A stretch of DNA of 64,000 nt from Hoeflea ulvae (GCF_026619435.1 NZ_JAOVZQ010000001.1:2797501-2861500), one strand, 5' to 3'. Counted from the first letter of the stretch, positions 1 to 10,447 are shown. The notes: generated from the sequence alone by a model not told the origin. Numbers and translations are program-made.

Positions 1-327
1 TGGCGGCTTTTATCTCTGCATCGCGCGCGGCGTCAACTGGTTTCGTCATCAGGTCCCGCCATGCCTGCCTGTCGAGTTGATCGCCAAGCGGCGGATCAAA
101 ACGGCACAGGCCACGCCGCATCGCTCTCGGCGGGGCGGGCGGACAGGGGGAAGGCGGCAGCGACAGGCAGCCCTCCTTCGACGCGCTGGCACTGGTGCGG
201 CGTCCGGGCGGCGCGGCGGAACCTGTTGCCGGCCGAATGCCGGTTCCGCCACGAAATCCTGTCCGTGATGAAACCAAAGCGGTTCTGCATGCGTATTGCT
301 GTCAATGCATCGAGATGGAGACATGGC
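1..327. other. left-edge stretch without a firmly supported gene
   Basis: No confident gene lies before position 328. The stretch holds the possible truncated reading frame described for 2-268 and the upstream region of the small secreted protein. A GGAG about seven bases before the ATG at 328 is the only regulatory element I can support. Long antisense frames here carry no recognisable protein features. Confidence 0.4.
2..268 (+). CDS. possible C-terminal fragment of a gene entering from the left edge
   Basis: This frame is open from the first base to a TGA at 266-268. Its first 30 or so residues (Tyr/Trp/Phe-rich, then Pro-Val-Glu-Leu-Ile) look more protein-like than the Arg/Gly-rich remainder. 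The family is not recognisable from this much sequence. A second frame, continuous with the next gene, is also open here, so the assignment rests on composition alone. The Arg-rich tail may be chance read-through in GC-rich DNA, and the true gene could end elsewhere. Confidence 0.22.
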   Translation, partial: GGFYLCIARGVNWFRHQVPPCLPVELIAKRRIKTAQATPHRSRRGGRTGGRRQRQAALLRRAGTGAASGRRGGTCCRPNAGSATKSCP

Positions 328-723
328 ATGTTGAAGAAAATCACCGCGTTCGGCCTTGGCGCAGCTCTCTGTGTGGCCATGGCGCCGGCGGCCCTGGGCG
401 CCGACTGGCTGGCAGGCGCCGAGCTCAAGGGCTTTGTCAATGGCAAGCGGGTCTATCTCGCCACCCCGTTCGGCGGAGAATTCCCGCTCAACTACCAGCC
501 CTCCGGCGTGGTCAGCGGCGACGGCACCTCGCTCGGGCTCGGCAAGTTCCTGGCGCCCAAGGAGAACGGCCGCTGGTGGGTGAAGGGCGAGAACCTGTGC
601 CAGCAATGGCCGACCTGGTATGACGGCAAGGCCACCTGCTTCCGAATCGAGAAGACCGGTGACCAGTCGCTGAACTGGGTCCGCGACGACGGCCGCCGCG
701 GCAAGGCCCGAATTGACGGCTAG
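328..723 (+). CDS. small secreted protein of unknown function
   Basis: This is a 131-residue protein with a clear Sec signal peptide: Lys-Lys at 3-4, a hydrophobic core, and probable cleavage after the Ala-Leu-Gly near residue 24. The mature part contains a Trp-rich stretch with two cysteines (Trp-Trp, Leu-Cys-Gln-Gln-Trp, Trp-Tyr, Thr-Cys-Phe) that could form a disulfide in the periplasm. The frame is open upstream of 328, but only the ATG at 328 puts the signal peptide at the N terminus, and it has a GGAG seven bases upstream. I do not recognise a named family. It is followed by about 185 bp before rlpA. Confidence 0.7.
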   Translation: MLKKITAFGLGAALCVAMAPAALGADWLAGAELKGFVNGKRVYLATPFGGEFPLNYQPSGVVSGDGTSLGLGKFLAPKENGRWWVKGENLCQQWPTWYDGKATCFRIEKTGDQSLNWVRDDGRRGKARIDG

Positions 724-908
724 AATTCAGTCTTTGTTTACCATAAGGCTGGCTATGACGGGCTCAGAATGACCCGTAACGCAATTTTGCCATTTTGCCG
801 GGCGATCTAAACCTTCGATTAGGACATCGGACGCATGGATTGAAGGGGACGGCTTTGCAGGGGACTTACTGCCAGGCCACAGTGGCGACAGCCGGATCGA
901 GTAGCGGT

Positions 909-1919
909 GTGGGACACAAATTGATCTACCAAGCCGGAACAGGGCTGCGCGTTGCTGCCCGCATCACTGTGCTCGCGGTTCTGGCGCTGGGGCTCGCCGG
1001 CTGCGGTTCGACCTCCAAGACCAAGTCGAAATCCCAGCCCTCGCATATCAACACGAAGACGAAATTCTCGGTCTCCGAATATGGCGTGGCTGCAAGCCCG
1101 CGCATCACCACCGCCAAACGCCCGAAAAAGGGCGGCGGGCGCGCCTTTGTCGGCAAGCCCTACCGGGTGCGCGGCAAATGGTACAAGCCCCAGGAAGATC
1201 CGGATTATGACAAGGCGGGTCTGGCATCCTGGTACGGTCCGAATTTTCATGGCCGGCTCACCGCCAATGGCGAGATTTACGACCAGTTCCATCTGTCCGC
1301 CGCGCACCCGACCTTTCCGCTGCCAAGCTATGCACGGGTGACCAACAAGAAGAACGGCAATTCGGTCATTGTCCGCGTCAATGACCGCGGGCCTTACGCA
1401 CATGGCCGGATCATCGACGTCTCCAATCAGGCGGCCGCATTGCTGGACATGAAGACCGAAGGCGTTGCCGCGGTCCGGGTCGAATATGTCGGCCGCGCTC
1501 CGGTCGAGGGTGACGACACCCGCTATCTGATGGCGAGCTACCGACCCGGCGGTTCCGGCGCGCCCGCCGAGGGCGTCATTGCCACCGGGGTGATGATGGC
1601 CATGAACGCGGTGGATTCGGCCTTGCCCGGCGTCGCCGGCATCGGCTCGGGACTTGTGCCGCCAGCCGGCGTCGCCTCGGCCCCGCAGCCGGCTCTGGCC
1701 AGCGCGGCATTTGCCTCGGTCACCGGTTTGCCGCCCGGTTTCGCTCTGCCCTCCATCGGCCCGGTTCTGCTCGACCGGCCGTCCTTCGGCACGCCGATGG
1801 CGGCGCTCGAAGATACTGATGGCCTGCGCGATGTCGGCATGGCGTTCTGGGGCGGACGCGTGGTTGCGCCGCAGCGGGCGTTTGACGTGGTGCTCGGGGG
1901 CCGCGCCGCAGAGCGCTGA
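909..1919 (+). CDS. rlpA: RlpA-like septal lytic transglycosylase lipoprotein
   Basis: RlpA proteins are outer-membrane lipoproteins that cleave denuded glycan strands at the septum. A hydrophobic signal ends in the lipobox Leu-Ala-Gly-Cys, with Cys about residue 32 from the GTG chosen here. The double-psi beta-barrel domain (about residues 100-190) carries the family motifs ASWYG, GRLTANGE, HPTFPLPS, VRVNDRGPY and GRIIDVS. The C terminus is Ala/Pro-rich, and I see no SPOR domain, unlike E. coli RlpA. The frame is open back to a TTG at 795, but that adds residues in front of the signal peptide; GTG 909 or TTG 921 fits better. No strong ribosome site decides between them. Confidence 0.87.
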   Translation: MGHKLIYQAGTGLRVAARITVLAVLALGLAGCGSTSKTKSKSQPSHINTKTKFSVSEYGVAASPRITTAKRPKKGGGRAFVGKPYRVRGKWYKPQEDPDYDKAGLASWYGPNFHGRLTANGEIYDQFHLSAAHPTFPLPSYARVTNKKNGNSVIVRVNDRGPYAHGRIIDVSNQAAALLDMKTEGVAAVRVEYVGRAPVEGDDTRYLMASYRPGGSGAPAEGVIATGVMMAMNAVDSALPGVAGIGSGLVPPAGVASAPQPALASAAFASVTGLPPGFALPSIGPVLLDRPSFGTPMAALEDTDGLRDVGMAFWGGRVVAPQRAFDVVLGGRAAER

Positions 1920-2069
1920 ATCTGCCGCTGGCAGCATTGCCCGCAGGCAGGGTCGCGGGGCCGGGCGAGAGCCGCCGGCGTGGCCGCCATTGTTCAATTG
2001 CATCAAGGCATTGATCCAGACCGGCTTGATTGCTAGGTTCGCCGCCTGGATGACTTTCTCCGTTGATGG

Positions 2070-3236
2070 ATGGCCACGATGTTCCGGTTGGTCCTAGCCC
2101 GCCTGTTGTTTGCCCTGGTGCCGCTGGTCTGTGCAGCAGGCGCGCCGGTGCATGCGCAGCTTTTTGAAACGCGGGCACAGCAGGCCTATCTGGTCGACGC
2201 AGACACCGGCACGGTGCTGTTTGCCAAGAACGAGAACGATCTGGTGCCGCCGGCTTCTCTGGCCAAGCTGATGACCATGGAAGTGGTGTTCAACGCGATC
2301 AAGACCGGCCGGCTGACGCTCGAGGACACTTTCCAGGTTTCCGAAAACGCCTGGCGGACCGGCGGGGCGGCGTCGCGCACCTCGACCATGTTTGCCGAGC
2401 TCAAATCCTCCATTCCTCTGGTCGACCTGATCCAGGGCGTGATCGTGCAATCGGCCAATGACGGCTGCATCATCATTGCCGAAGGCATGGCAGGGTCGGA
2501 GGACAATTTTGCCCGTCTGATGACCGAGCGCGCCCGTGACATCGGCCTGACCCGCTCGGTGTTCGGCAATTCCAGCGGCTTGCCGCACCCTGATTCCAAG
2601 GTCTCGATGAAGGACCTGGTCACGCTGGCCCGCCACGTCCAGACCACCTATCCGGAATTCTACCGCTATTATTCGCAAAGGGATTTCACCTGGAACAATA
2701 TCCTGCAGCGCAACCGCAATCCGCTGCTCGGGCTCGATATCGGGGTGGACGGTCTCAAGACCGGTTACACCGAGGAATCGGGCTATGCCATCGTGGCATC
2801 GATCAACCGCGAGGGCCGGCGGCTGTTTCTGGCCATGGGCGGCATGAGCAGCGAACGCGAACGCGCCGAGGAATCGCGCAAGATGCTGGAATGGGGCATC
2901 CGCGCCTTCGAACGCAAGAGCCTGTTTGCCAAGGATGAAACCATCGGCGAACTCAGTGTCTATGGCGGGGCGGGGCAGGCCATCGTCAAGGCCCGCGACA
3001 ATATCGACATTTTCCTGCCGATCACCAATCCGGACCGGCTGTCGGCCCGAATCACCTATCGCTGGCCATTGCGCGCGCCGCTTGATGCGGGCACCCAGGT
3101 GGGCGTGCTCAAGGTCTATATCGGTGACACGCTGTCCCAAGAAACGCCGCTTTATGTCACGGAAACCGTCGACAAGGGGCCGCTGCACACCCAGGCTCTC
3201 GACGCCCTGCTCGAACTTGCGCAATTCTGGCTATAA
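2070..3236 (+). CDS. dacC: D-alanyl-D-alanine carboxypeptidase (PBP5/6-type, S11 family)
   Basis: This periplasmic penicillin-binding protein trims the terminal D-Ala from peptidoglycan stem peptides. It is 388 aa with a signal peptide ending near residue 29 (Val-His-Ala). All three catalytic motifs are present: SxxK at Ser63-Lys66 (SLAK), SxN at 128-130 (SAN) and KTG at 230-232. A PBP5-type C-terminal domain follows, ending in a Leu-rich tail that may act as a weak membrane anchor. ATG 2070 starts the frame; ATG 2079 is an alternative. It lies 150 bp after rlpA, a pairing common in rhizobia. The dacC versus dacF symbol is uncertain. Confidence 0.93.
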   Translation: MATMFRLVLARLLFALVPLVCAAGAPVHAQLFETRAQQAYLVDADTGTVLFAKNENDLVPPASLAKLMTMEVVFNAIKTGRLTLEDTFQVSENAWRTGGAASRTSTMFAELKSSIPLVDLIQGVIVQSANDGCIIIAEGMAGSEDNFARLMTERARDIGLTRSVFGNSSGLPHPDSKVSMKDLVTLARHVQTTYPEFYRYYSQRDFTWNNILQRNRNPLLGLDIGVDGLKTGYTEESGYAIVASINREGRRLFLAMGGMSSERERAEESRKMLEWGIRAFERKSLFAKDETIGELSVYGGAGQAIVKARDNIDIFLPITNPDRLSARITYRWPLRAPLDAGTQVGVLKVYIGDTLSQETPLYVTETVDKGPLHTQALDALLELAQFWL

Positions 3237-3360
3237 CTCGGCTTGCAGCGTTCATTTCCAGACCGAAATGCTTTAGACACGAACGACCCGGTTCCGCCGG
3301 GGAGTTCAATCAACAGGGTCACCGGGTGCGATGCGCCCTGCCTGGCCGGGAAAGCAGAGC

Positions 3361-4044
3361 GTGACGAAAAGCACAGGGCGCTTCATAACCTTTGAAGGCG
3401 GGGAGGGGGTCGGCAAGTCGACCCAGATCCACCGGCTGGCCGATGTGCTGCGCCGCCGCGGCCATGATGTGCTGGTCACGCGCGAGCCCGGCGGCTCGCC
3501 CGGGGCGGAAGCCGTGCGCCATGTTCTGCTGTCGGGCGCTGCCGAAGAGTTCGGCGTCCGCATGGAAGCCATCCTGTTCGCCGCCGCGCGCAGCGATCAT
3601 GTGGAGGAGGTGATCCGACCGGCGGTGGACCAGGGCACCATTGTGCTGTGCGACCGCTTCATGGATTCAAGCCGCGTCTACCAAGGCGTGACCGGCAATC
3701 TGGAACCGCAATTCATCCGCAATCTCGAGCGCATTGCCATTCACGGCATGGTGCCGGATCTGACGCTGGTGCTGGATCTGCCGGCCGAATCCGGATTGCG
3801 CCGCGCCAAGGCGCGCGAGAGCAAGGATGCGACGCCCGACCGTTTTGAGAAAGAGGAACTGTCGACGCATGAAATGCGCCGAGAGGCGTTCATCGAACTG
3901 ACCCAGAAGGAGCCGGACCGCTGCAAGCTGATTGACGCCAGCCGCTCACAGGACGGCGTGGCGCTGGCGATCCTGTCGGCTGTCGAACCTCTGCTGCAGC
4001 AGACCGGCGAGACCAGCGCACCGGCACAGGACCAGAAATCATGA
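3361..4044 (+). CDS. tmk: thymidylate kinase
   Basis: The enzyme phosphorylates dTMP to dTDP in the cytoplasm. The P-loop GGEGVGKST lies at residues 13-21 from the GTG at 3361. A DRF motif (about residues 97-99) and a lid region rich in Arg/Lys follow. The frame is open to an ATG at 3331, giving 10 extra residues, but homologues begin close to the beta strand before the P-loop, so GTG 3361 (227 aa) is preferred. The stop overlaps the holB start (ATGA at 4041-4044), so the two are translationally coupled. tmk-holB is a standard alphaproteobacterial pair. Confidence 0.94.
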   Translation: MTKSTGRFITFEGGEGVGKSTQIHRLADVLRRRGHDVLVTREPGGSPGAEAVRHVLLSGAAEEFGVRMEAILFAAARSDHVEEVIRPAVDQGTIVLCDRFMDSSRVYQGVTGNLEPQFIRNLERIAIHGMVPDLTLVLDLPAESGLRRAKARESKDATPDRFEKEELSTHEMRREAFIELTQKEPDRCKLIDASRSQDGVALAILSAVEPLLQQTGETSAPAQDQKS

Positions 4045-5060
4045 AGGAGGCGCAACCGGGATTGCTGGAAGGTGCCATTCCGCCCGAAAGCAACACGGCG
4101 CTTTTCGGCCATGACGCTGCCCAGTCCTTTCTGGCCAGCGCCTACCGCTCAGGCCGGATGCATCACGCCATCCTGATCGAAGGCGCTGAAGGCATCGGCA
4201 AGGCGACCCTGGCCTACCGCTTCGCCCATCATGTGCTGACCCATCCCGATCCGCTCGCAGCACCCGACCGCATCGCCGATCCGGATCCCGACGACATGGT
4301 CGGCCGCCAGATCGCCAGCGGCGCCTCGCACAATGTGCTGCATCTGGCGCGCCCGGTGGACGAGAAGACCGGCAAGGTCAAATCCGTCATCACCGTTGAC
4401 GAAGTGCGCCGCTCGGCAAAATTCTTCGGCCAGACCTCGGGCACCGGAAACTGGCGGATCGCCATCATCGACCCGGCCGACGATCTCAACCGCAACGCCG
4501 CCAATGCCTTGCTCAAGATCCTCGAGGAACCGCCGAAGCGGGCGCTTTTCCTGGTGTTGTCGCACACGCCGGGGCGGCTGTTGCCGACCATCCGCTCGCG
4601 CTGCCTGTCGCTGCGCCTGCAGCCGCTGTCACCACCGGACCTGGACCGTGCCCTCGGCCATCTGGGCGCAGCACCGGGCGAGATCGACTCGATCATCAAG
4701 TTGAGCGAAGGCAGCGTTGCGCGGGCGCTGATGCTGCGCAATTACGGCGGCGTCGACATCGCCGAGGCCTTTGTCGACATTCTCGAACGCGGCAGCCTCG
4801 ATAACCGCGAGCCGATCTACAAGCTGGCCGAAACCCTGGCTGCGCGCGACCGTGACGTGGCCTACCAGTTCTTCACCGAACTGGCCGTCGACCGGGTACG
4901 GGCCATGGCAGGCGAAGCGGGGACTGCCGGCGATCTGGCCGAAGCCGACCGGCTGGCCAGGCTGTCGACCGCGCTGGTCGAGCATTTTGCCACGGCGGCG
5001 GCCTACAATCTCGATCGCAAGCAGACGGTGCTGCACGTGTTTTCTCTGTTTTTCGGGTAG
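4041..5060 (+). CDS. holB: DNA polymerase III subunit delta'
   Basis: Delta' is the rigid clamp-loader subunit that helps load the beta sliding clamp. The 339-aa protein has an AAA+ fold with a Walker A-like loop GAEGIGKAT (residues 48-56) and the Ser-Arg-Cys sensor motif (TIRSRC) used to reach ATP in the neighbouring subunit. The four-cysteine zinc module of E. coli delta' is not apparent; I see no Cys cluster after the P-loop. It starts at an ATG that overlaps the tmk stop by four bases. About 107 bp separate it from metG. Confidence 0.92.
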   Translation: MKEAQPGLLEGAIPPESNTALFGHDAAQSFLASAYRSGRMHHAILIEGAEGIGKATLAYRFAHHVLTHPDPLAAPDRIADPDPDDMVGRQIASGASHNVLHLARPVDEKTGKVKSVITVDEVRRSAKFFGQTSGTGNWRIAIIDPADDLNRNAANALLKILEEPPKRALFLVLSHTPGRLLPTIRSRCLSLRLQPLSPPDLDRALGHLGAAPGEIDSIIKLSEGSVARALMLRNYGGVDIAEAFVDILERGSLDNREPIYKLAETLAARDRDVAYQFFTELAVDRVRAMAGEAGTAGDLAEADRLARLSTALVEHFATAAAYNLDRKQTVLHVFSLFFG

Positions 5061-5167
5061 AGGACGGGGCAGTTGGGCATGGCATCAACCGGCTTTATCG
5101 CTTATGACGACGACAAACGGGGATCTGCATCGGGATCCTCGCCAGGACATTGCATCTGAAGGCGATC

Positions 5168-6715
5168 ATGAGCAGCGAACGTTTCTACATCACCACACCG
5201 ATCTTCTACCCCAACGGGGTGCCGCATATCGGCCACGCCTACACGGCGATCGCGACCGACGTGCTGGCCCGGTTCCAGCGGCTTGACGGCAAGGATGTGT
5301 TCTTCCTGTCCGGCACTGACGAGCACGGCCAGAAGATGCAGCAGACGGCCGAGAAAGAGGGCATCAAGCCGATCGAGCTCGCCGACAAGAATTCGGCCGT
5401 GTTCCGCGACATGCTGGTTCAGCTCAATTGCTCCAATGATGACTTCATCCGCACCACCGAAGAGCGCCACAAGATCTCCGTGCAGGAATTGTGGAGGCGG
5501 ATGGAAGCCAATGGCGACATCTATCTGGGCAATTACGGCGGCTGGTATTCGGTGCGCCAGGAAGCCTATTTCGACGAGGCGGAAACGACCCTCGGCGAAG
5601 ATGGCATCCGCCGCGAACCTTTGGGCTCGCCGGTGGAATGGGTGGAGGAGGAAAGCTATTATTTCAGGCTTTCCGCCTATGGCGACAAGCTGCTGGAACT
5701 GTTTGACAAGAACCCGGATTTCGTCGCTCCCGCCGAGCGCCGCAATGAAGTCGCGAGCTTCGTCAAATCCGGCCTCAGGGACCTGTCGATTTCGCGCACC
5801 ACATTCGACTGGGGCGTGCCTGTGCCGGGCAACGACAAGCATGTCATGTATGTCTGGGTCGACGCGCTGACCAACTACATCACCGCCGCCGGCTTTCCCG
5901 ACGAGGCTTCGGACAAGTGGAACTACTGGCCTGCCGTGCACATGATCGGCAAGGACATTGTCCGCTTCCACGCGGTCTACTGGCCGGCCTTCCTGATGTC
6001 GGCCGGGCTGGCGCTGCCGGCAAAGGTGTTTGCCCATGGCTTCTTGCTGGTCAAGGGCGAGAAGATGTCGAAATCGATCGGCAATGTGGTCGATCCCTTT
6101 GCGCTGATTGACGCCTATGGTCTTGATCAGGTGCGCTATTTTTTCATGCGCGAAGTACCCTTCGGCCAGGACGGCAGCTACAGCCCTGAAACCATTGCCA
6201 CCCGGATCAATTCCGATCTCGCCAATGGCATCGGCAATCTCGCCAGCCGTTCACTGTCGATGATCAACAAGAACTGCGATGGCAAGATGCCGGATTGCGG
6301 TGAGCTGACCGATGCGGACAAGGCGCTGTTGACAACCATCGACACGGTGATCGGGAACGTGCGCGCGGACATGGCCGATTTTCAGATCCACAAGGCGCTG
6401 GCCTCGATCATCGACGTGGTGGCTGACAGCGACCGCTATTTTGCCGGCCAGGAGCCCTGGGCGCTGAAAAAGACCGATCCGGCGCGGATGGAAACCGTGC
6501 TTTACGTGACGGCCGAGACCGTGCGCCAGATCTCGATCCTTTTGCTGCCGTTCATGCCGGAATCGGCTGGAAAACTGCTCGATCTGGTGCGCGCGCCGGC
6601 TGACAAGCGCGATTTCGCAGCGCTTGGCGAGGCCGGGCGCCTGCAGGCCGGGACAGCGATCGACAAGCCGGAGCCGATCTTCCCGCGTTACGTTGCGCCG
6701 GAAGAAGCCGGATGA
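5168..6715 (+). CDS. metG: methionyl-tRNA synthetase
   Basis: Class I synthetase charging tRNA-Met. From the ATG at 5168 (GAAGG upstream) the protein is 515 aa, the usual short form in rhizobia. It carries HIGH at residues 20-23 and KMSKS at 299-303, with a C-terminal helical anticodon-binding domain. The C-terminal EMAP-like tRNA-binding domain of the long form is absent. An in-frame ATG at 5150 would add six residues and has no better ribosome site. The stop overlaps the tatD start codon (ATGA, 6712-6715). Confidence 0.96.
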   Translation: MSSERFYITTPIFYPNGVPHIGHAYTAIATDVLARFQRLDGKDVFFLSGTDEHGQKMQQTAEKEGIKPIELADKNSAVFRDMLVQLNCSNDDFIRTTEERHKISVQELWRRMEANGDIYLGNYGGWYSVRQEAYFDEAETTLGEDGIRREPLGSPVEWVEEESYYFRLSAYGDKLLELFDKNPDFVAPAERRNEVASFVKSGLRDLSISRTTFDWGVPVPGNDKHVMYVWVDALTNYITAAGFPDEASDKWNYWPAVHMIGKDIVRFHAVYWPAFLMSAGLALPAKVFAHGFLLVKGEKMSKSIGNVVDPFALIDAYGLDQVRYFFMREVPFGQDGSYSPETIATRINSDLANGIGNLASRSLSMINKNCDGKMPDCGELTDADKALLTTIDTVIGNVRADMADFQIHKALASIIDVVADSDRYFAGQEPWALKKTDPARMETVLYVTAETVRQISILLLPFMPESAGKLLDLVRAPADKRDFAALGEAGRLQAGTAIDKPEPIFPRYVAPEEAG

Positions 6716-7503
6716 GGCCGATGTTGATCGACAGCCATTGCCATCTCGATTTTGCCGATTTCGACGCCGAGCGCGACGAACTGGTCGAGCGCGCCCATGC
6801 CTCGGGCGTCAAGCAGATGGTGACCATCTCGACCCGTGTCAGGAATCTCGACAGGCTGCTGGTGCTGACCGAGCGCTATCCGAGCGTGTTCTGCTCGGTC
6901 GGCACTCATCCCAACAATGCCGGCGAAGAGCTGGATGTGACGGCTGACGAGCTTGTGGCGCTGGCCGAGGCCCATGACAAGATTGTGGCCATCGGCGAGG
7001 CCGGGCTCGACTATTTCTACGACACACAGAAACCCGAGGACCAGAAAACCGGTCTGAGACGCCACATCGAGGCCGCGCGGCGCACGCAATTGCCGCTGGT
7101 CATTCACAGCCGCAGCGCCGACGAAGACATGGCGGCCATCCTGACCGAGGAAACAGGGAAGGGGGCCTTCCCCTTCATTCTGCACTGCTTTTCCTCCGGC
7201 CAGGCGCTGGCCGACACGGGTGTTAAGCTGGGCGGCTATGTCTCTTTCTCAGGGATCCTGACCTTCCCGAAATCGACGGAATTGCGCGACATCGCCAAAA
7301 CCGTGCCGATGGACCGGCTGCTGGTGGAAACCGACGCGCCCTATCTGGCACCCAAGCGCTGGCGCGGCAAACGCAACGAGCCGTCCTATGTGGTCAACAC
7401 TGCCGAATTTCTGGCCGAGGTGAAAGGTGTTTCCTACGAGGAGATCGCCCGGATCACCACCGAAAACGCCTTCCGCTGTTTCACGAAGATGCCGCAGCTG
7501 TGA
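6712..7503 (+). CDS. TatD-family metal-dependent hydrolase (DNase-like)
   Basis: This 263-aa TIM-barrel hydrolase has the family metal ligands: Asp-Ser-His-Cys-His at residues 7-11, GEAGLDY, VIHSR, LHCFSSG and ETDAPYL. Family members act as 3'-5' exonucleases or deoxyribonucleases; the natural substrate here is unknown. It overlaps metG upstream by four bases and the next gene downstream by four bases, so metG-tatD-metallohydrolase forms one tight unit, as in many alphaproteobacteria. Confidence 0.92.
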   Translation: MRPMLIDSHCHLDFADFDAERDELVERAHASGVKQMVTISTRVRNLDRLLVLTERYPSVFCSVGTHPNNAGEELDVTADELVALAEAHDKIVAIGEAGLDYFYDTQKPEDQKTGLRRHIEAARRTQLPLVIHSRSADEDMAAILTEETGKGAFPFILHCFSSGQALADTGVKLGGYVSFSGILTFPKSTELRDIAKTVPMDRLLVETDAPYLAPKRWRGKRNEPSYVVNTAEFLAEVKGVSYEEIARITTENAFRCFTKMPQL

Positions 7504-8324
7504 CAGGGACCGTTCGACGCCAGTTCACGATTCTGGGGTGCTCCTCCTCGCCGGGGGTGCCGCGGGTCAATGGCGACTGGGGCAATTGTGACCCGGAAAA
7601 TCCGAAGAACCGACGCAGCCGCGCTGCGTTGCTGATCCGCCAGATCGGCGCCGATGGCGGCGAAACCACAATCGTGGTCGACACAGGCCCCGACTTCCGC
7701 GAGCAGATGATCGCCAACAAGGTGAAAAGCATTGATGCGGTGCTTTACACCCATTCCCATGCCGATCATGTCCATGGCATCGATGATCTGCGCGGCTATG
7801 CGCTGTCGCAACGCACGCGGATCCCGATCCATGCCGATCCCGAAACCATGGCCCGCATCCGCGCCGGTTTCGGCTATTGCCTGGAAACCCCGCCCGGCAG
7901 CGAATATCCGCCGATCACCAGACCGACCCTGATCACCTCGCTGGATGCACCGATCACCATCACCGGCGCGGGCGGCTGCATCGAGGTGCAGCCGCTGGAT
8001 CAGGTGCATGGCTCGATCCGCTCCCTGGGTTTCCGCATCGGCAATCTGGCCTATTGCTGCGATGTCAGCGATTTTCCGCGCCCGACCGTAGAACGGCTGC
8101 AGGATCTTGATGTGCTGATCATCGACTCGCTGCAATACAAGCCGCATCCGAGCCACCTGTCGATCGACCAGGCGCTGTGGTGGATCGAGAAACTTGATCC
8201 GAAACGGGCGATTCTCACCCACATGCATGTGCCGCTTGATTACCAGACCGTGCTGGACGAAACGCCGGACCGGGTCGAACCCGCCTTTGACGGCCTGACA
8301 ATCGAAACAGTGCTGGTCGAGTGA
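7500..8324 (+). CDS. MBL-fold metallohydrolase, PhnP-like
   Basis: A 274-aa metallo-beta-lactamase-fold protein starting at a GTG that overlaps the tatD stop. It has the signature THSHADHVHGID (residues 84-95, His and Asp metal ligands), a VVDTGPDFR strand before it, DVSDFP later, and LTHMHVPLDY near the end. These features match the PhnP/cyclic phosphodiesterase-like subgroup. The window has no phn genes, so the role is more likely general phosphodiester hydrolysis than phosphonate breakdown; that is inference. Confidence 0.86.
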   Translation: MTGTVRRQFTILGCSSSPGVPRVNGDWGNCDPENPKNRRSRAALLIRQIGADGGETTIVVDTGPDFREQMIANKVKSIDAVLYTHSHADHVHGIDDLRGYALSQRTRIPIHADPETMARIRAGFGYCLETPPGSEYPPITRPTLITSLDAPITITGAGGCIEVQPLDQVHGSIRSLGFRIGNLAYCCDVSDFPRPTVERLQDLDVLIIDSLQYKPHPSHLSIDQALWWIEKLDPKRAILTHMHVPLDYQTVLDETPDRVEPAFDGLTIETVLVE

Positions 8325-8513
8325 GCGCGGACTCTACGAGCCTGTTCCAGGCCCTGAAAACGCTGGCAATTGGCATCACGACCGGACAGTAAAACCAATT
8401 ATTACCAGTTATTTTTTCGGCCCCTAAAACGTTGTTTTTAGCCGGTCACGGCCTCTCTTTAAGTAGATTTCAACATAGACTGGCCTAAATGCGTCGTTCT
8501 CACGGAGGTCTGC

Positions 8514-10328
8514 ATGCTGGTCGGGTTGCAAAACAGCATTCTAAAAATGGTCGCGCAAGGCGACGACCTGGTCATGATGCTGACGCGTCTATGCCGTGAT
8601 GTCGAGCAGATGCTGCCGGGCAGCTATGCCTCGATCCTGACCCTTGATGACGACGGCCGGCTGCATCCCTGCGCCGGCCCAAGCCTTCCCAAGGACTATT
8701 CGGCAGCACTCGACAACCTTCCCATCGGTCCGCTGGTCGGGTCCTGCGGTACCGCGGCCTACCTGCAGGAAAATGTCGATGTCACCGATATCGAACATGA
8801 TCCGCGCTGGGCCGCCTACAAGGACCTCGCACTGTCCTACGGACTCAAGGCCTGTTGTTCCAGCCCGATTTTTGGCAGCAAGGGCACGGTGCTGGGCACA
8901 TTGGCGCTGTATTTTCGCGAACCGCGGTCAACGACGCCGTTCGAGCAGAGTGTCGTCGTCGGGTGCCTGCCGCTGTGCATGATTGCGCTCGAGTGTCATG
9001 AACGCTTGCAGGAGCACCGGCGGCTGGCCTTTACCGACGCGATGACAGGTCTGCCAAACCGCGGCAAATTCGGCGAGGTGGTCAAGATGATCCAGCCTGC
9101 CGATGACTGGTCGCTGCTGCTGCTCGATGTCGACAATCTCAAGGCCGTCAACGACACATTCGGGCATGCGACAGGCGACGGCCTGATCTCGACGATCGCC
9201 TCGCGATTGCTTGAAGCCGTCAGCCCCTTGCCGGCCTATCGCCTCGGAGGCGACGAGTTCGCGATCATCCTCGATCAATCCTCCACCAGCCATGTCGAGA
9301 AAATCGTCAGCCAGGTCCTTGCCGTGATCAGCGCGCCCGCTGTCTGCGGCGGGCACACAGTGCTTCCGACCGCCACCATCGGCATCGCCCGCTCTGGCAA
9401 TGGCTGTTCCGTCACCGATATCCACCATCACGCCGATATCGCGCTCTACCATGCCAAGGAGATGAGCCGCGGCGGCTTTGCCATCTATGATGCAACGATC
9501 GCGTCGGCGATTTCCAAGCGCTCCGCAGCCATCAAGTCCGTCGCCGCGGCGTTGAAGGAAGACCGGATCGAAGCCTGGTACCAGCCCATCGTCCGCATCG
9601 ACACCGGCGACGTCGTCGGTGTGGAAGCGCTGGCGCGTATGCGGCTCGCTGACGGCACCATCGTGCCTGCGGCGCAGTTCCACGAAGCCACCAAGGATGC
9701 CCAGGTCGCGGCAAACCTGACCCGGCAGATGATCAAATGCGTGAGCCGGGACATCGGCCACTGGCTGCGGATCGGCATTCCGTTCCAGCATGTCGGCATC
9801 AACCTGTCCGCGGCCGATTTCCGGGGCACGGATCTGCAGGAAATCTTCGAGACCGCCTTCGCCAAGGAAAATGTTCCGCTTCAGCACGTCATCCTCGAAG
9901 TCACCGAGTCGGTCTATCTCGGCGAACGAGACCAGGGGGTTTCGACCAGCATCGGCGAACTTCGCAAAGCGGGCTTCAAGGTCGCGCTTGACGATTTCGG
10001 AACCGGATTTGCATCGCTGACCCATCTGATCACCGTTCCCGTCGACATCATCAAGATCGACAAGTCCTTTATCGACCGGCTCGGCCCGGAAGATGTCGGC
10101 ACCGGCATTGTCGAAGGCATCTTGCACATTGCCGAGCGGATGGGCATCCGTGTGATCGCTGAAGGTATTGAAACCCTTGCGCAGGCCAGGTTGCTGCTGG
10201 AACGCGGCTGCACGCTCGGGCAAGGCTATCTCTATTCCAAGGCGCTGCCGGCCGATGAAATGACCGTTCTGCTGCAGCGGCGGGGTCAAAAGCCCGACAA
10301 TTCGACCAGGGCCAAGCGCCAGGCCTGA
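8514..10328 (+). CDS. GAF-GGDEF-EAL cyclic-di-GMP signalling protein
   Basis: A 604-aa soluble protein. An N-terminal GAF-type sensor (about 10-165) contains a Cys pair at 114-115. A diguanylate cyclase domain follows with an intact GGDEF (245-249), then a phosphodiesterase domain with EAL (371-373), LDDFGTG (492-498) and EGIET. Both domains keep their catalytic signatures, so it may make and degrade c-di-GMP. The RxxD inhibitory site expected shortly before GGDEF is not visible. No membrane segment is predicted. It stands alone between convergent and unrelated genes. Confidence 0.93.
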   Translation: MLVGLQNSILKMVAQGDDLVMMLTRLCRDVEQMLPGSYASILTLDDDGRLHPCAGPSLPKDYSAALDNLPIGPLVGSCGTAAYLQENVDVTDIEHDPRWAAYKDLALSYGLKACCSSPIFGSKGTVLGTLALYFREPRSTTPFEQSVVVGCLPLCMIALECHERLQEHRRLAFTDAMTGLPNRGKFGEVVKMIQPADDWSLLLLDVDNLKAVNDTFGHATGDGLISTIASRLLEAVSPLPAYRLGGDEFAIILDQSSTSHVEKIVSQVLAVISAPAVCGGHTVLPTATIGIARSGNGCSVTDIHHHADIALYHAKEMSRGGFAIYDATIASAISKRSAAIKSVAAALKEDRIEAWYQPIVRIDTGDVVGVEALARMRLADGTIVPAAQFHEATKDAQVAANLTRQMIKCVSRDIGHWLRIGIPFQHVGINLSAADFRGTDLQEIFETAFAKENVPLQHVILEVTESVYLGERDQGVSTSIGELRKAGFKVALDDFGTGFASLTHLITVPVDIIKIDKSFIDRLGPEDVGTGIVEGILHIAERMGIRVIAEGIETLAQARLLLERGCTLGQGYLYSKALPADEMTVLLQRRGQKPDNSTRAKRQA

Positions 10329-10333
10329 CGGCC

Positions 10334-10372
10334 GTGCGTCAAGGGCAGGGGCGTCGCTGCCCCGTCACGCAC
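10334..10372. terminator. GC-rich hairpin between two convergent genes
   Basis: GTGCGT at 10334-10339 pairs with ACGCAC at 10367-10372, enclosing a second stem GGGGC (10348-10352) with GCCCC (10359-10363). It lies between the ends of the GGDEF-EAL gene (+) and the racemase gene (-), where a bidirectional terminator would be expected. There is no T-run on either side, so it is at best a weak terminator. Confidence 0.35.
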
Positions 10373-10447
10373 CGCCTGCCCCGATTTGCGGCGGGATCGG
10401 GCCCGTATGCCGGTCAACTCCACGCCTGCCCTTGACGTCCTCCGGTT

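Noticed and set aside
49..606. 185-codon minus-strand frame at the left edge
   Set aside because: Arg/Pro/Ala-rich translation without motifs, overlapping a plus-strand gene that has a clear signal peptide.
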